64,000 nt of DNA from Streptococcus sanguinis SK1 = NCTC 7863 (GTDB taxonomy: Bacteria > Bacillota > Bacilli > Lactobacillales > Streptococcaceae), in contig NZ_GL878509.1 of the NCBI RefSeq assembly GCF_000194945.1, forward strand, positions 204,258-268,257, given 5' to 3'. Of the stretch, positions 36,758 to 45,742 are shown in pieces. A model generated the notes under the pieces. That model was not told the DNA's origin. It made no database searches and worked only from the letters and a program-made list of their open reading frames with translations. The position numbers and the translations under genes are program-made. Numbering within the stretch: the first letter of the stretch is position 1; each line of letters opens with the position of its first letter.

Positions 36758-39013
36758 ATGATGACGATTAATCGATTACTGCAGAAACTAAATACAACAA
36801 GCCCTATTCTCCAAGCGACCTTTGGTCTGGAGAGGGAAAATCTGCGGGTGACAGCTGACGGGCACTTAGCTCAAACTGCCCATCCTAGTCAGCTTGGTTC
36901 CCGTAATTTCCACCCGACCATCCAAACAGACTTCAGCGAGCAACAACTGGAACTAATTACACCTATCGCTCACTCGACTAAGGAAGCACGTCGCTTACTG
37001 GGAGCTATCAGCGATGTAGCTGGTCGCTCGATTGACCAGAATGAACGCCTCTGGCCTCTATCCATGCCACCACAGCTGACGGAAGAAGAGATTGCCATCG
37101 CCCATCTGGAAAACGACTATGAACGCCACTACCGAGAGGGCTTAGCGGAAAAATATGGTAAAAAACTACAGGCTATCTCCGGCATCCACTATAATATGGA
37201 GCTTGGGAAAGATCTGGTCACTGCTCTCTTTCAAGCCAGCTCCCACCATTCGCTCAAGGACTTTAAAAATGACCTCTATCTCAAGCTGGCTCGAAACTTT
37301 CTGCGCTTCCGCTGGATTTTAACCTATCTCTATGGTGCTGCCCCTTTGGCAGAAGCTGGCTTCTACAGGCAGGACATTCCCCAGCCTATCCGCTCTTTTC
37401 GCAACAGTGACTATGGCTATGTCAATGACGAAAATATTCAGGTGTCCTACGCTTCTTTGGAGCAATATGTAACTGATATTGAAAACTACGTTCAGTCAGG
37501 CGAGCTCAGCGCTGAAAAGGAATTTTACTCAGCCGTTCGCTTCCGTGGACAGAAGCACAATCGTGCCTATCTGGAGCAAGGCATCACTTATCTGGAATTC
37601 CGCTGCTTTGACCTCAATCCTTTTGACCATTTAGGCATTAGCCAAGAGACCTTAGATACCGTCCATCTCTTTTTACTGAGCCTGCTCTGGCTAGATGATG
37701 TAGAAAATGTTGATGCAGTATTAAAAGCTGCCCACGACTTGAACCAAAAGATTGCTTGTAGCCACCCGCTGACTGCTCTGCCCGATGAAGCAGACAGCTC
37801 AGCACTTCTCCAAGCTATGGAAGAGCTCATTCAACATTTTGAACTGCCAACTTACTACCAAACCTTGCTTCAGCAACTTAAAGAAGCACTTCTGAATCCT
37901 CAGCTAACCCTATCTGGCCAGCTCCTGCCTCATATCCAGCAAGATTCCTTAATGGCCTTTGGATTAGAAAAAGCAGAGGAGTATCACCGCTATGCTTGGA
38001 CTGCTCCTTATGCCCTCAAAGGCTACGAGAATATGGAATTATCTACTCAAATGCTACTCTTTGATGCCATACAAAGAGGTCTAAACTTTGAAATTTTAGA
38101 TGAAAATGACCAATTTCTCAAGCTTTGGCATGGTCACCATGTGGAATATGTCAAGAACGGCAATATGACCTCCAAGGATAACTATGTCATCCCTCTGGCC
38201 ATGGCCAATAAAACAGTCACCAAAAAGATTTTGGCTGCAGCTGACTTTCCCGTTCCAGCTGGAGCAGAATTTTCTTCTCTTGAAGAGGGACTGGCCTATT
38301 ACCCTTTGATTAAGGATCATCAAATTGTCGTCAAACCCAAGTCAACCAACTTCGGACTAGGCATCTCCATCTTCCAAGAACCAGCTAGCCTGGAATCTTA
38401 TCGCAAGGCTTTAGAGATTGCCTTTTCAGAAGACGCTGCTGTCTTAGTCGAAGAATTTATCGCTGGAACGGAGTACCGCTTCTTTGTCTTAGACGGTCAG
38501 TGTGAGGCAGTCCTCTTGCGAGTAGCAGCCAATGTCGTAGGAGACGGTCAGCATACCGTGAGAGAATTGGTTGCCATCAAAAATGACAATCCCCTGCGGG
38601 GTCGAGATCATCGATCACCACTCGAAATCATTGAACTGGGGGACATTGAACTGCTCATGTTAGACCAGCAAGGTTATGGACCCGACGATATCCTGCCTGC
38701 TGGAGTCAAAGTTGACTTGCGGCGCAATTCCAATATTTCTACCGGTGGAGACTCGATTGATGTCACAGACAGCATGCACCCATCTTATAAGGAACTCGCT
38801 GCGGACATGGCAAAGGCTATGGGAGCTTGGGCTTGTGGCGTTGACCTGATTATCCCTGACAGCTCTGCTATTTCCACAAAGGAAAATCCCAACTGTACCT
38901 GCATCGAGCTAAACTTCAACCCCTCTATGTATATGCACACCTATTGCGCTGAGGGGCCGGGACAAAGCATCACCCCTAAAATACTTGCTAAACTTTTCCC
39001 AGAAATGGACTGA
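36758..39013 (+). CDS. gshF: Bifunctional glutamate--cysteine ligase / glutathione synthetase
   Basis: A 751-residue fusion enzyme (GshAB) that makes glutathione in two ATP-dependent steps, giving oxidative-stress resistance. The N-terminal ~440 residues are the glutamate-cysteine ligase module (FGLERENLRV at 23-32). The C-terminal part is an ATP-grasp domain with VVKPKSTNFGLGI near 527 and LNFNPSMYMH near the end. Adjacent ATG codons at 36758 and 36761 leave the exact start open. Divergent from purA. Confidence 0.95.
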   Translation: MMTINRLLQKLNTTSPILQATFGLERENLRVTADGHLAQTAHPSQLGSRNFHPTIQTDFSEQQLELITPIAHSTKEARRLLGAISDVAGRSIDQNERLWPLSMPPQLTEEEIAIAHLENDYERHYREGLAEKYGKKLQAISGIHYNMELGKDLVTALFQASSHHSLKDFKNDLYLKLARNFLRFRWILTYLYGAAPLAEAGFYRQDIPQPIRSFRNSDYGYVNDENIQVSYASLEQYVTDIENYVQSGELSAEKEFYSAVRFRGQKHNRAYLEQGITYLEFRCFDLNPFDHLGISQETLDTVHLFLLSLLWLDDVENVDAVLKAAHDLNQKIACSHPLTALPDEADSSALLQAMEELIQHFELPTYYQTLLQQLKEALLNPQLTLSGQLLPHIQQDSLMAFGLEKAEEYHRYAWTAPYALKGYENMELSTQMLLFDAIQRGLNFEILDENDQFLKLWHGHHVEYVKNGNMTSKDNYVIPLAMANKTVTKKILAAADFPVPAGAEFSSLEEGLAYYPLIKDHQIVVKPKSTNFGLGISIFQEPASLESYRKALEIAFSEDAAVLVEEFIAGTEYRFFVLDGQCEAVLLRVAANVVGDGQHTVRELVAIKNDNPLRGRDHRSPLEIIELGDIELLMLDQQGYGPDDILPAGVKVDLRRNSNISTGGDSIDVTDSMHPSYKELAADMAKAMGAWACGVDLIIPDSSAISTKENPNCTCIELNFNPSMYMHTYCAEGPGQSITPKILAKLFPEMD

Positions 39014-39021
39014 TAAAAGAC

Positions 39022-39049
39022 GAATCGCAGGGTATTCCTTGCGATTTTT
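39022..39049 (+). terminator. gshF terminator
   Basis: AATCGCAGG/CCTTGCGATT hairpin followed by five T. Confidence 0.75.
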
Positions 39050-39106
39050 GTTTGATAGCTATGGCAAAACTCTATAACAAGCACAATAGGTATTTGACTT
39101 ACAAGC

Positions 39107-39925
39107 TTAAAACAAGCAACTTTCCAACAGTTCTTTATGGCGCAGCTGGGCTAGCCAGTTGTCAGGGATCCCTTCCAAACCATAGATGATACCAGCCAAG
39201 CCGCCAGCAACTGCTGCTACTGTATCAGTGTCATCGCCCAAATTAACAGCTTTCAGGACAGTTTCCAGATAAGAAGTGCTAGTCAGCAGACACCACAGCG
39301 CTGCTTCCAAGGTATCCACCACATAGCCAGTAGAGCGAATGTCATCTTCGGTCAGCTCTGCTAAAGTTTCCAAACGAGCATAGGTCTTGCTAGTCTCTAA
39401 GCCTGATAGTATTTCCGGTAGTTGCTGGCCTTTTGAGAGCCTACGAGCAATATCCACATAAAGCTGGCAGGCCTCTACGGAAGTCGCATGGGCATGTGTA
39501 ATACTGGAAACAGCCTCAATATCAGACGGACCAACTGCCGTAAAGGCTAGGGGAAGAATCCGCATCAAAGAACCATTTCCATTGGAATATTCATCAGACA
39601 GACCGTGTCCTCTTGTCAAAGCTTCGCGAGTCGCATTTCCTACATCGAAGGTCAAACCATCTGGCGTGTAGGCTCCCTCGAAGAGCCAATTTTTAAACCG
39701 CTGCTGCATATCGACAGGGTCAATCTTACCTTTTTCCCTAATAGAATCACAGGTCGCCAAAACAAGGCTAGTATCATCTGACCAAGTTCCAGCAGGTTGC
39801 TGATGGCTGCCATAGCCCACCATCTCAACCGCTTCAAAACTGCCACGGGTCAAGAATTCACACGGAACTCCTAATGCATCAGCTACCGCCAAACCATAGA
39901 CTGCCGCTTTCAAAGATTGGTTCAT
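39107..39925 (-). CDS. ADP-ribosylglycohydrolase family protein
   Basis: A 272-residue DraG-like hydrolase. Metal-binding marks are [15 protein letters not shown] at about residues 47-61 and the C-terminal [22 protein letters not shown]. These match the ADP-ribosylhydrolase fold with two Mg ions. No ADP-ribosyltransferase gene is adjacent, so the substrate (protein, nucleic acid or metabolite) is unknown. It starts with GGAGG upstream and is divergent from hslO. Confidence 0.85.
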   Translation of the reverse strand: MNQSLKAAVYGLAVADALGVPCEFLTRGSFEAVEMVGYGSHQQPAGTWSDDTSLVLATCDSIREKGKIDPVDMQQRFKNWLFEGAYTPDGLTFDVGNATREALTRGHGLSDEYSNGNGSLMRILPLAFTAVGPSDIEAVSSITHAHATSVEACQLYVDIARRLSKGQQLPEILSGLETSKTYARLETLAELTEDDIRSTGYVVDTLEAALWCLLTSTSYLETVLKAVNLGDDTDTVAAVAGGLAGIIYGLEGIPDNWLAQLRHKELLESCLF

Positions 39926-39981
39926 ACTAGCCTCCTTTGTTTTATTATACTATTTTTAGTCTTAAAATGCTTCCTAACCCC

Positions 39982-40019
39982 AAAAAACAAGCGCAGTCGC
40001 GCGCTTGTTTTTCTTTTTT
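39982..40019. terminator. Bidirectional terminator between divergent genes
   Basis: AACAAGCGC/GCGCTTGTT hairpin with six A before and a TTTTTCTTTTTT tract after it. It lies upstream of both hslO and the ADP-ribosylglycohydrolase gene rather than after a gene. Confidence 0.7.
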
Positions 40020-40036
40020 GTGTTAAAATAAAAGGT

Positions 40037-40909
40037 ATGGACAAAATTATCAAAACTATCTCAGAAAATGGTTCTTTCCGTGCTTATGTGCTGGATAGCA
40101 CAGAGACGGTTCGGACCGCTCAAGAAAAACATCAAACTCAAGCAAGTTCTACCGTTGCACTTGGCCGCACACTGATTGCCAGCCAGATTTTGGCTGCAAA
40201 TGAAAAAGGCCAGACCAAGATTACCGTCAAGATCCTTGGAACTAGCTCACTAGGTGCGATCATCACAGTGGCAGATACCGAGGGTAATGTCAAAGGCTAT
40301 GTGCAAAATCCCGGAGTAGATATCAAAAAGACAGCTACTGGCGAAGTTATGGTTGGTCCTTTTGTCGGCCAAGGCGAATTCCTCGTTATAACGGACTACG
40401 GTACGGGCAATCCTTACAATTCCATGACTCCTCTCATCTCTGGAGAAATCGGCGAAGACCTAGCTTTCTACCTAACCGAAAGCCAGCAAACACCTTCCGC
40501 AGTTGGCCTCAATGTCCTCTTGGATGAGAATGATAAAGTCAAGGTTGCTGGCGGTTTCTTGGTACAAGTTCTGCCTGGCGCTAAGGAAACTGAAATTGCC
40601 CGCTTTGAGAAGCGGATCCAAGAAATGCCTGCCATCTCAAAACTGCTGGAATCCGATGACCATATCGAAGCTCTACTGGCTGCCATCTATGGTGATGAGC
40701 CATACAAACGCCTGTCTGAAGAGGAAATCCGCTTCCAGTGCGACTGCAGCAAAGAGCGCTTCATGAATGCCTTGGCTACCTTGCCAAAGACTGACTTGGA
40801 AGAGATGCGTGACCAAGACCAAGGAGCTGAAATCGTCTGCCAATTCTGCCAGACTGCCTATCACTTTGACCAAAATGACCTGGAGGAACTGATTCGTGAC
40901 AAATCTTAA
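40037..40909 (+). CDS. hslO: Redox-regulated chaperone Hsp33
   Basis: A 290-residue holdase activated by oxidation. The zinc/redox switch near the C-terminus has CDC (in [11 protein letters not shown]) and CQFC, the four Cys of the CXC-X(n)-CXXC motif. ATG at 40037 follows AAAGG; a longer frame is rejected because it contains the terminator hairpin. It overlaps dusB by 14 bases and so is cotranslated with it. The 5' leader is likely very short (TAAAAT ends 7 bases before the ATG). Confidence 0.93.
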   Translation: MDKIIKTISENGSFRAYVLDSTETVRTAQEKHQTQASSTVALGRTLIASQILAANEKGQTKITVKILGTSSLGAIITVADTEGNVKGYVQNPGVDIKKTATGEVMVGPFVGQGEFLVITDYGTGNPYNSMTPLISGEIGEDLAFYLTESQQTPSAVGLNVLLDENDKVKVAGGFLVQVLPGAKETEIARFEKRIQEMPAISKLLESDDHIEALLAAIYGDEPYKRLSEEEIRFQCDCSKERFMNALATLPKTDLEEMRDQDQGAEIVCQFCQTAYHFDQNDLEELIRDKS

Positions 40910-41873
40910 TACCCCTTTTATGATTGGGAAAGTCGAAATTCCCAACCGCACAGTTCTGGCGCCTATGGCCGGCGTAACCAACTCTGCTTTCCGAACCATT
41001 GCCAAAGAGCTGGGAGCAGGCCTGGTCGTGATGGAAATGGTCTCTGACAAGGGCATCCAGTATAACAACGAAAAAACCCTCCACATGCTCCACATTGATG
41101 AAGGAGAAAATCCCGTTTCTATCCAGCTTTTCGGTAGCGACGAGGACAGTTTAGCCCGCGCAGCAGAATTTATCCAAGAAAACACCAAGACGGATATCGT
41201 CGATATCAATATGGGCTGCCCGGTCAATAAAATTGTCAAAAACGAAGCTGGAGCTAAATGGCTCAAGGACCCTGAGAAAATCTATAAAATCATCAACAAG
41301 GTCCAGTCCGTTCTGGATATTCCTCTGACAGTCAAGATGCGAACTGGCTGGTCTGACAGCTCACTAGCTGTAGAAAATGCTCTAGCAGCCGAAGCCGCTG
41401 GAGTCTCAGCCTTGGCTATGCACGGCCGCACCCGTGAGCAAATGTATACTGGTCATGCTGACCTTGAGACCTTGCACGACGTAGCCCATGCTCTGACCAA
41501 GATTCCTTTCATCGCTAACGGTGATATCCGCAGTGTGCATGATGCTAAACAGCGTATCGAGGAAGTCGGTGCCGATGCCGTTATGGTGGGCCGAGCTGCT
41601 ATGGGAAATCCTTACCTCTTTAACCAAATCAACCACTACTTTGAAACCGGCGAAATCCTTCCAGACCTCAGCTTCGAGGACAAGATGAAAATCGCTCACG
41701 ATCACCTCTCCCGCTTGGTAAATCTCAAAGGAGAATATGTGGCCATCCGCGAATTCCGGGGCCTAGCTCCGCACTATCTGCGCGGTACTGCCGGAGCAGC
41801 CAAGCTCCGCGGTGCTATTTCTCAAGCTGAAAGCCTGGCTGAAATTGAAGAACTCTTACAAATTCAAAAATAA
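40896..41873 (+). CDS. tRNA-dihydrouridine synthase (GTG start)
   Basis: A 325-residue FMN enzyme reducing uridines in tRNA D-loops. The catalytic Cys108 lies in [11 protein letters not shown], with MRTGW and the FMN phosphate-binding [11 protein letters not shown] later. It starts with GTG inside the end of hslO, nine bases after GGAGG; an ATG eight codons later is the alternative. It is of the DusB type by sequence. The hslO-dusB coupling is also familiar from other streptococci. Confidence 0.92.
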   Translation: MTNLNTPFMIGKVEIPNRTVLAPMAGVTNSAFRTIAKELGAGLVVMEMVSDKGIQYNNEKTLHMLHIDEGENPVSIQLFGSDEDSLARAAEFIQENTKTDIVDINMGCPVNKIVKNEAGAKWLKDPEKIYKIINKVQSVLDIPLTVKMRTGWSDSSLAVENALAAEAAGVSALAMHGRTREQMYTGHADLETLHDVAHALTKIPFIANGDIRSVHDAKQRIEEVGADAVMVGRAAMGNPYLFNQINHYFETGEILPDLSFEDKMKIAHDHLSRLVNLKGEYVAIREFRGLAPHYLRGTAGAAKLRGAISQAESLAEIEELLQIQK

Positions 41874-41875
41874 AA

Positions 41876-41907
41876 CCAAAAGGAAGCCAATTGGACTTCC
41901 TTTTTTG
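41876..41907. terminator. Bidirectional terminator after dusB
   Basis: AAAGGAAG/CTTCCTTT stem between convergent genes, with T and A runs. Confidence 0.75.
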
Positions 41908-41908
41908 T

Positions 41909-42583
41909 TTAGGGTTGGGTCACCACAACGCTTGTTACTAAACCATCTGCTCCTGTTGTAATCTGCAGATTGGCATTGCCTTGGCCGCTTAACTGCGCAT
42001 TGTATTTGCCATCATCCAGTGTATAAGAGTAGGAAGCAATGGAATAATTATCTGTCTTTCCATCTGCAGACTGGACTGTGAATTGACCATTACCTGATAC
42101 AGTCACAGTATTTCCATTGGCATCTTTCCAAGTTCCAGCAGCGGCTGAGAAATCCCCATCCACCATAGTCAAGACACCTTTATAGCGAGCATTGCTGGCT
42201 GCCTGTTTATTCTGAAGCTGGCGATTGCTTTCGGGCGCTTGGGCTGGTTGAGTTGCTTGACTCTGAATATTTTGTCGACCTGAGGCTTGCTGTGGCTGCG
42301 TTTGTTGGGCTTGAGGAGCTTCGACAGTAGACTGTTGCTGACTGGCAGGAGCTTGGGCTTGTTCAGACTGGCTAACTGCTCCTTCTGAAGAAGCGCTATT
42401 GCTGGCCTTAGGAGAAGCGCTGGCCTTGCTGGATGACGCAACTTTTGAGCTAGAAGAAGCTTGAACAGTTTTGCTAGAACTGGCACTTGTTGCACTTTCT
42501 TCTTTCTTACCACATGCCCCTAAAAGCAAACTAGAAGCCAGAACTGCAGCTGCCATCATTTTTGTATAAGTACGTGTTTTCAT
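41909..42583 (-). CDS. DUF6287 lipoprotein with possible competence and VicR control
   Basis: A 224-residue exported protein. The signal peptide ends in LLLGAC-Gly, an excellent lipobox at Cys24. Residues 25-150 are a Ser/Ala/Gln-rich low-complexity linker. The C-terminal DUF6287 domain holds MVDGDFSAAAGTWKDANGN, clearly related to the protein at 100-735. ATG at 42583 follows AAGGAGAC. Upstream are TTGACA-17-TACAAT, a WalR/VicR-type direct repeat over the -10, and farther up a perfect cin box. Function unknown; probably a wall-associated lipoprotein. Confidence 0.8.
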   Translation of the reverse strand: MKTRTYTKMMAAAVLASSLLLGACGKKEESATSASSSKTVQASSSSKVASSSKASASPKASNSASSEGAVSQSEQAQAPASQQQSTVEAPQAQQTQPQQASGRQNIQSQATQPAQAPESNRQLQNKQAASNARYKGVLTMVDGDFSAAAGTWKDANGNTVTVSGNGQFTVQSADGKTDNYSIASYSYTLDDGKYNAQLSGQGNANLQITTGADGLVTSVVVTQP

Positions 42584-42596
42584 CTTTTGTCTCCTT

Positions 42597-42654
42597 GTAA
42601 CATTAAGAAATCTTTTTGTAACATTATTGTAACACTGTGATTTTACTATGTCAA
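42597..42654 (-). promoter_or_regulatory. Promoter with VicR/WalR-type repeat
   Basis: On the minus strand TTGACA (42649-42654), 17 bases, TACAAT (42626-42631). TGTTAC-N5-TGTTAC (42618-42634) fits the WalR/VicR consensus TGTWAH-N5-TGTWAH and overlaps the -10. A third TGTTAC is at 42597-42602, 21 bases (two turns) farther on. Confidence 0.6.
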
Positions 42655-42748
42655 TCATTTATGCAAAATTCTTAAAAAATTTTTTCCCAAGTAAAGTTCT
42701 GTTTCTCAATATGCTTCTTTTGTCATGAGAAACTCGCTCCTACTTATC

Positions 42749-42756
42749 TATTCGTA
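42749..42756 (-). promoter_or_regulatory. Perfect cin box (SigX promoter) upstream of DUF6287 gene
   Basis: TACGAATA on the minus strand, exact match to the streptococcal competence box, 166 bases before the lipoprotein start and pointing to it. An 8-bp GTTTCTCA/TGAGAAAC hairpin lies between the two promoters. Confidence 0.6.
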
Positions 42757-42817
42757 ATTAAAAACGAAAAAACAGGACAAATTTATCCTGCAAGAGAAAT
42801 ATATGATCAGCTTTCTT

Positions 42818-43606
42818 TTAATCTGATTTTTCTGCCTTCAACCGATACACTTTTCTCGGCTTCCTCTTTGGCACGCGCTTAACACCAGCCTCCTCTAGGT
42901 ATTCTCCAAATTTCACTAGAAAATTATTGCTGACAATAGGTCGTCTAGGCGTGATGAGATTGACCAACTCAGTCCCTTCATAGACAGTAAACGGTGATTC
43001 CAGCAGATGGAGAAAAGTTGGATTCCAGTCAAGTCGCCCCTGAATCCGCTTGATAGATTCCAGCAGGATTTGGTAGTGGTCAAAGGCAAAGTCCTCTGCT
43101 GTCAGGAGCCGCTCACCGTCTCTAAAACTCCTTGTCTTAAAGTCTACATCAAGAAAGGTGACTTCCTTGGCATCATCCCCAGCTTGTGCTTGATCTACTG
43201 CTATAGCCGGCAGATAGACCAGATGGGCAATGGTGATGACCCATCCGCGTGGATCACGTCCTGGAGTAGAAACCGTCATCAGCTGCTCCACCTTTTCCAG
43301 CGGTATCTCCAGCCCTACCTCTTCCTTGACTTCCCGGATGCAGGCTTGATAGGCATCCTCATGCTTGTCCACAAAACCTCCGACTAAGGCATATTTATTT
43401 TGATAAGGGTGGGCCTTGCGCTTGATAACCAAGAGTTTTATCTGCCCTTCCACGAAACAGTAGGCTACCATATCTGCTGTTACGCTAGGTGTCTCATACT
43501 TAGGTAAATCCTGTGTCTTGTACCATGCCAAAAAGGCGGACTCATCCGCCATGGTTTCATAGTACTCTTTTTCCGACATTCCCGCTGGGATATCCTGTTT
43601 GGTCAT
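42818..43606 (-). CDS. Nudix-domain regulator of NAD metabolism, NrtR-like
   Basis: A 262-residue two-domain protein. A Nudix domain spans about residues 40-180, with an intact box (GGFVDKHE and REVKEEVGL, 76-99). A C-terminal winged-helix-like region follows at about 185-255 and ends in a basic stretch KRVPKRKPRKVYR. That layout is the NrtR family, which represses NAD genes and releases DNA on ADP-ribose. Because the Nudix box is intact it could also be an ADP-ribose hydrolase. It follows pnuC and nadR, which supports NAD control. Confidence 0.75.
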   Translation of the reverse strand: MTKQDIPAGMSEKEYYETMADESAFLAWYKTQDLPKYETPSVTADMVAYCFVEGQIKLLVIKRKAHPYQNKYALVGGFVDKHEDAYQACIREVKEEVGLEIPLEKVEQLMTVSTPGRDPRGWVITIAHLVYLPAIAVDQAQAGDDAKEVTFLDVDFKTRSFRDGERLLTAEDFAFDHYQILLESIKRIQGRLDWNPTFLHLLESPFTVYEGTELVNLITPRRPIVSNNFLVKFGEYLEEAGVKRVPKRKPRKVYRLKAEKSD

Positions 43607-43660
43607 GAGTTTCTTCCTTTCCTAAGCTATCTTTTTCTATCAAAAATCTCAGGCCTTGGT

Positions 43661-44341
43661 CTAAGCTTTCTTCACCGCCTTGGTCCACTGATACCATCCA
43701 ACGATACTATTGAGGGTATAGACCCAGTACATGGCCTGGATATGAAGGTTGCTACCCCACCATAGATAGATACTGAAGAGATTGGTCGCAATCCAGAAGA
43801 TCCACTGCTCGCGGTAGAGACCAGTCATAAGAAGCTGACCGATACCATTGGTCGCATCTGTCACACTATCACGGAAAGGCCGGTGACTGTGAATACTTTT
43901 ATAGGCAAAGCCCATACCAATCCAAATCAAGGCCGTCAAGGCCAAATATTTAAGCCAGCCATGCCAGTCTAACTTCTTAGCTTCAAAATGAGAGGGTTCT
44001 TCCTTATCTTGCTCATTGACCCGGTTGGACAGCCAAGTATAAAGGCCAATAGGCTGCATGATAAAGAAGTAGACCGTAGTCAGCACTTCTCCATAAAAGC
44101 TAGCCTGAAAGGACAATAGGAGATAAATTGCCGAATTAACCGCTCCAAAGAGGTAATTGCTGGCCCGCCCCTCGGCTACTAGAATAACGCAAACGATGCC
44201 TGTCCAAGAAGCAAAGAGTCCCAGCCAGTCATGCTGCTCCTGACCACTGGTGAACTCCAAAATGAAAGGCAGACTAGACAAAGCAATCAAGTAGAGCCAT
44301 TGAGTCAAGCTACGCCCGCCAAATAAATCCTGCCAGAGCAA
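43661..44341 (-). CDS. pnuC: Nicotinamide riboside transporter PnuC (start uncertain)
   Basis: A 226-residue membrane protein from the TTG at 44341, with about seven helices and PnuC marks such as WLGLFASWTGIVCVILVAEGRASNYLFG (in parts) and QPIGLYTWL. It imports nicotinamide riboside for NadR. AAAGGA lies 9 bases before the TTG. The open frame continues about 34 codons further upstream with protein-like sequence (ARNFRNVCAAAKKQG) but no ATG, GTG or TTG. The true start may therefore be a non-canonical codon nearer the hairpin at 44429-44450. Confidence 0.85.
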   Translation of the reverse strand: MLWQDLFGGRSLTQWLYLIALSSLPFILEFTSGQEQHDWLGLFASWTGIVCVILVAEGRASNYLFGAVNSAIYLLLSFQASFYGEVLTTVYFFIMQPIGLYTWLSNRVNEQDKEEPSHFEAKKLDWHGWLKYLALTALIWIGMGFAYKSIHSHRPFRDSVTDATNGIGQLLMTGLYREQWIFWIATNLFSIYLWWGSNLHIQAMYWVYTLNSIVGWYQWTKAVKKA

Positions 44342-44428
44342 TTTCGCGATTCCTTTTATCCCCTGCTTTTTAGCTGCTGCACAGACATTGCGGAAATTCC
44401 GAGCAAAGGTTTGAAATTTTTGTTTCAG

Positions 44429-44450
44429 TCCTGCGTAGATAGGTGCAGGA
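44429..44450 (-). promoter_or_regulatory. Hairpin in nadR-pnuC gap, candidate NAD+-II riboswitch
   Basis: TCCTGC/GCAGGA stem with a 10-base loop on the minus strand. The loop CTAC could pair with GTAG just upstream to form a pseudoknot, and the AGGA of the stem looks like a sequestered ribosome site. Streptococcal pnuC genes are known to carry the NAD+-II class riboswitch; I could not check the consensus. Confidence 0.35.
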
Positions 44451-44498
44451 GAGAGTTTTTGATTTTTTTACTACCATTCTATTTTACCACTTTCTTTT

Positions 44499-45557
44499 TT
44501 AATCCGCTTGATAAATCATATCGATCGCTTCTTTGGCCGCCTGATAATTATCCAAATAACTACCAGCTAGATAGACCGTCGGAATATGAGCCAAACACTG
44601 CTCTTTCAGCCTTTTTAGATGGCTTGAAAAATCACTGCGGATAGCCTCGTCCGCCATGCTCATATCACGAAAACCATCGTTAACATAGGTGCCGACCGGC
44701 TCAGCAAAGAGAATCAAATCCCATTTTTCCTTGGACAAAATACTGGCAAAGAGATTATCAAAAGTATCTGTTTCTTCGTCCTGAACCGGACTTTCTTTCA
44801 GATAGTAATCATAGTAAGCCTTGGTTACCAGTGAATTTGTATCAGCCACGACCAGACCACGGTTGGAGCTGCTGTCAATCAAGCGAGAAGTCTGAGCATA
44901 TTGTCCTAAGAGCAGATAATAGTAGTCTTTAGGGGTCAGCTCATCGTCTCGCACATTATTTTGAATCTGGTATTCTCGAGCATATTCCAGACTAACCGGA
45001 GCATCATAAAAGCGAGCCAAATCCTTGGCCAAGGTCGTTTTACCATTGCTGGCGCTACCCATAATCAGCACTTTCTTAGTAAAGTGACGGCGGAAAGGTT
45101 GGGCGATATATTTCCAATAACGACTAGGATTTTCCCGAATCATCGTAGCTGAAATCCCAAACTGTCGCTCCTGCAAGGAAGTTTTGAAGTCGCGCTTTTC
45201 TAACTCTTCCTGATAGTCAGCCTCACCAACAAAGAAAATCAGTTCCTCTCGTTCTGCATCATAGCTCACCAACTCTAATAGAGCTGACAGCCACTTGTCC
45301 CAACCCAGAGGATAGCGTGGAAAAGAAGTTTCATCCAGTTTGTAAACCTGGGTCAATTCATCATCTGCGAAAGTCTCCCGCGTATAGCGGAATCGTTTCT
45401 GCAGAGATAGACCCACTTCCTGCCCACGGTCTCCCTCATAACCTGAAACCACCACGCGCACCTTGTCGTAAGAACGCTTAGCCTTCTGAATCAAATCTAT
45501 ATGCCCCTGATGCAAGGGAGCAAATGTTCCAAAGACGATTGCAATTTTTTCTTTCAT
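44499..45557 (-). CDS. nadR: NadR: NMN adenylyltransferase / ribosylnicotinamide kinase
   Basis: A 352-residue bifunctional enzyme. The adenylyltransferase domain has GTFAPLHQGHI at residues 10-20 and an ISATMIREN block. The kinase domain has Walker A GSASNGKTT near residue 166. It turns nicotinamide riboside into NAD. The N-terminal helix-turn-helix of enterobacterial NadR is absent, so repression is probably done by the Nudix regulator two genes downstream. A strong promoter (TTGACA, 16 bases, TATAAT) lies upstream. Confidence 0.92.
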   Translation of the reverse strand: MKEKIAIVFGTFAPLHQGHIDLIQKAKRSYDKVRVVVSGYEGDRGQEVGLSLQKRFRYTRETFADDELTQVYKLDETSFPRYPLGWDKWLSALLELVSYDAEREELIFFVGEADYQEELEKRDFKTSLQERQFGISATMIRENPSRYWKYIAQPFRRHFTKKVLIMGSASNGKTTLAKDLARFYDAPVSLEYAREYQIQNNVRDDELTPKDYYYLLLGQYAQTSRLIDSSSNRGLVVADTNSLVTKAYYDYYLKESPVQDEETDTFDNLFASILSKEKWDLILFAEPVGTYVNDGFRDMSMADEAIRSDFSSHLKRLKEQCLAHIPTVYLAGSYLDNYQAAKEAIDMIYQAD

Positions 45558-45606
45558 ACGTTTAGCCTTTTTATTATTTTTTATATTTTATTCTTTCTAT
45601 GATTTT

Positions 45607-45659
45607 ATTATAAACTATATTTTTCTTTTGTCAATAGTTTTTTATAAAATTTTATAAAA
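45607..45659 (-). promoter_or_regulatory. nadR promoter and upstream AT palindrome
   Basis: On the minus strand TTGACA (45629-45634), 16 bases, TATAAT (45607-45612). A perfect 20-bp palindrome built of TTTTATAAAA repeats lies at 45640-45659, just above the -35; it may be an UP element or operator. Confidence 0.6.
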
Positions 45660-45694
45660 ATATTTTTCAGACACTTTAAAACTGTATTAAGCGC

Positions 45695-45733
45695 AAAAAA
45701 AGAACCTAATGTCTTAAGCATCAGATTCTTTTT
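45695..45733 (-). terminator. Terminator of DUF4430 gene
   Basis: AGAATCTGATG pairs imperfectly with CATTAGGTTCT, followed by seven T on the minus strand. Confidence 0.7.
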
Positions 45734-45742
45734 ATAAAAGAT

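Noticed and set aside
39917..40036. N-terminal extension of Hsp33 by 40 residues
   Set aside because: It would contain the terminator hairpin and lacks an RBS; the ATG at 40037 matches the family start.
40673..41266. Minus-strand frame of 197 codons
   Set aside because: Antisense to hslO-dusB; a shadow of two solid genes.
44429..44470. Plus-strand terminator from the GCAGGA hairpin and following T-tract
   Set aside because: No plus-strand gene lies upstream, so the hairpin is more sensibly read as part of the minus-strand pnuC leader.
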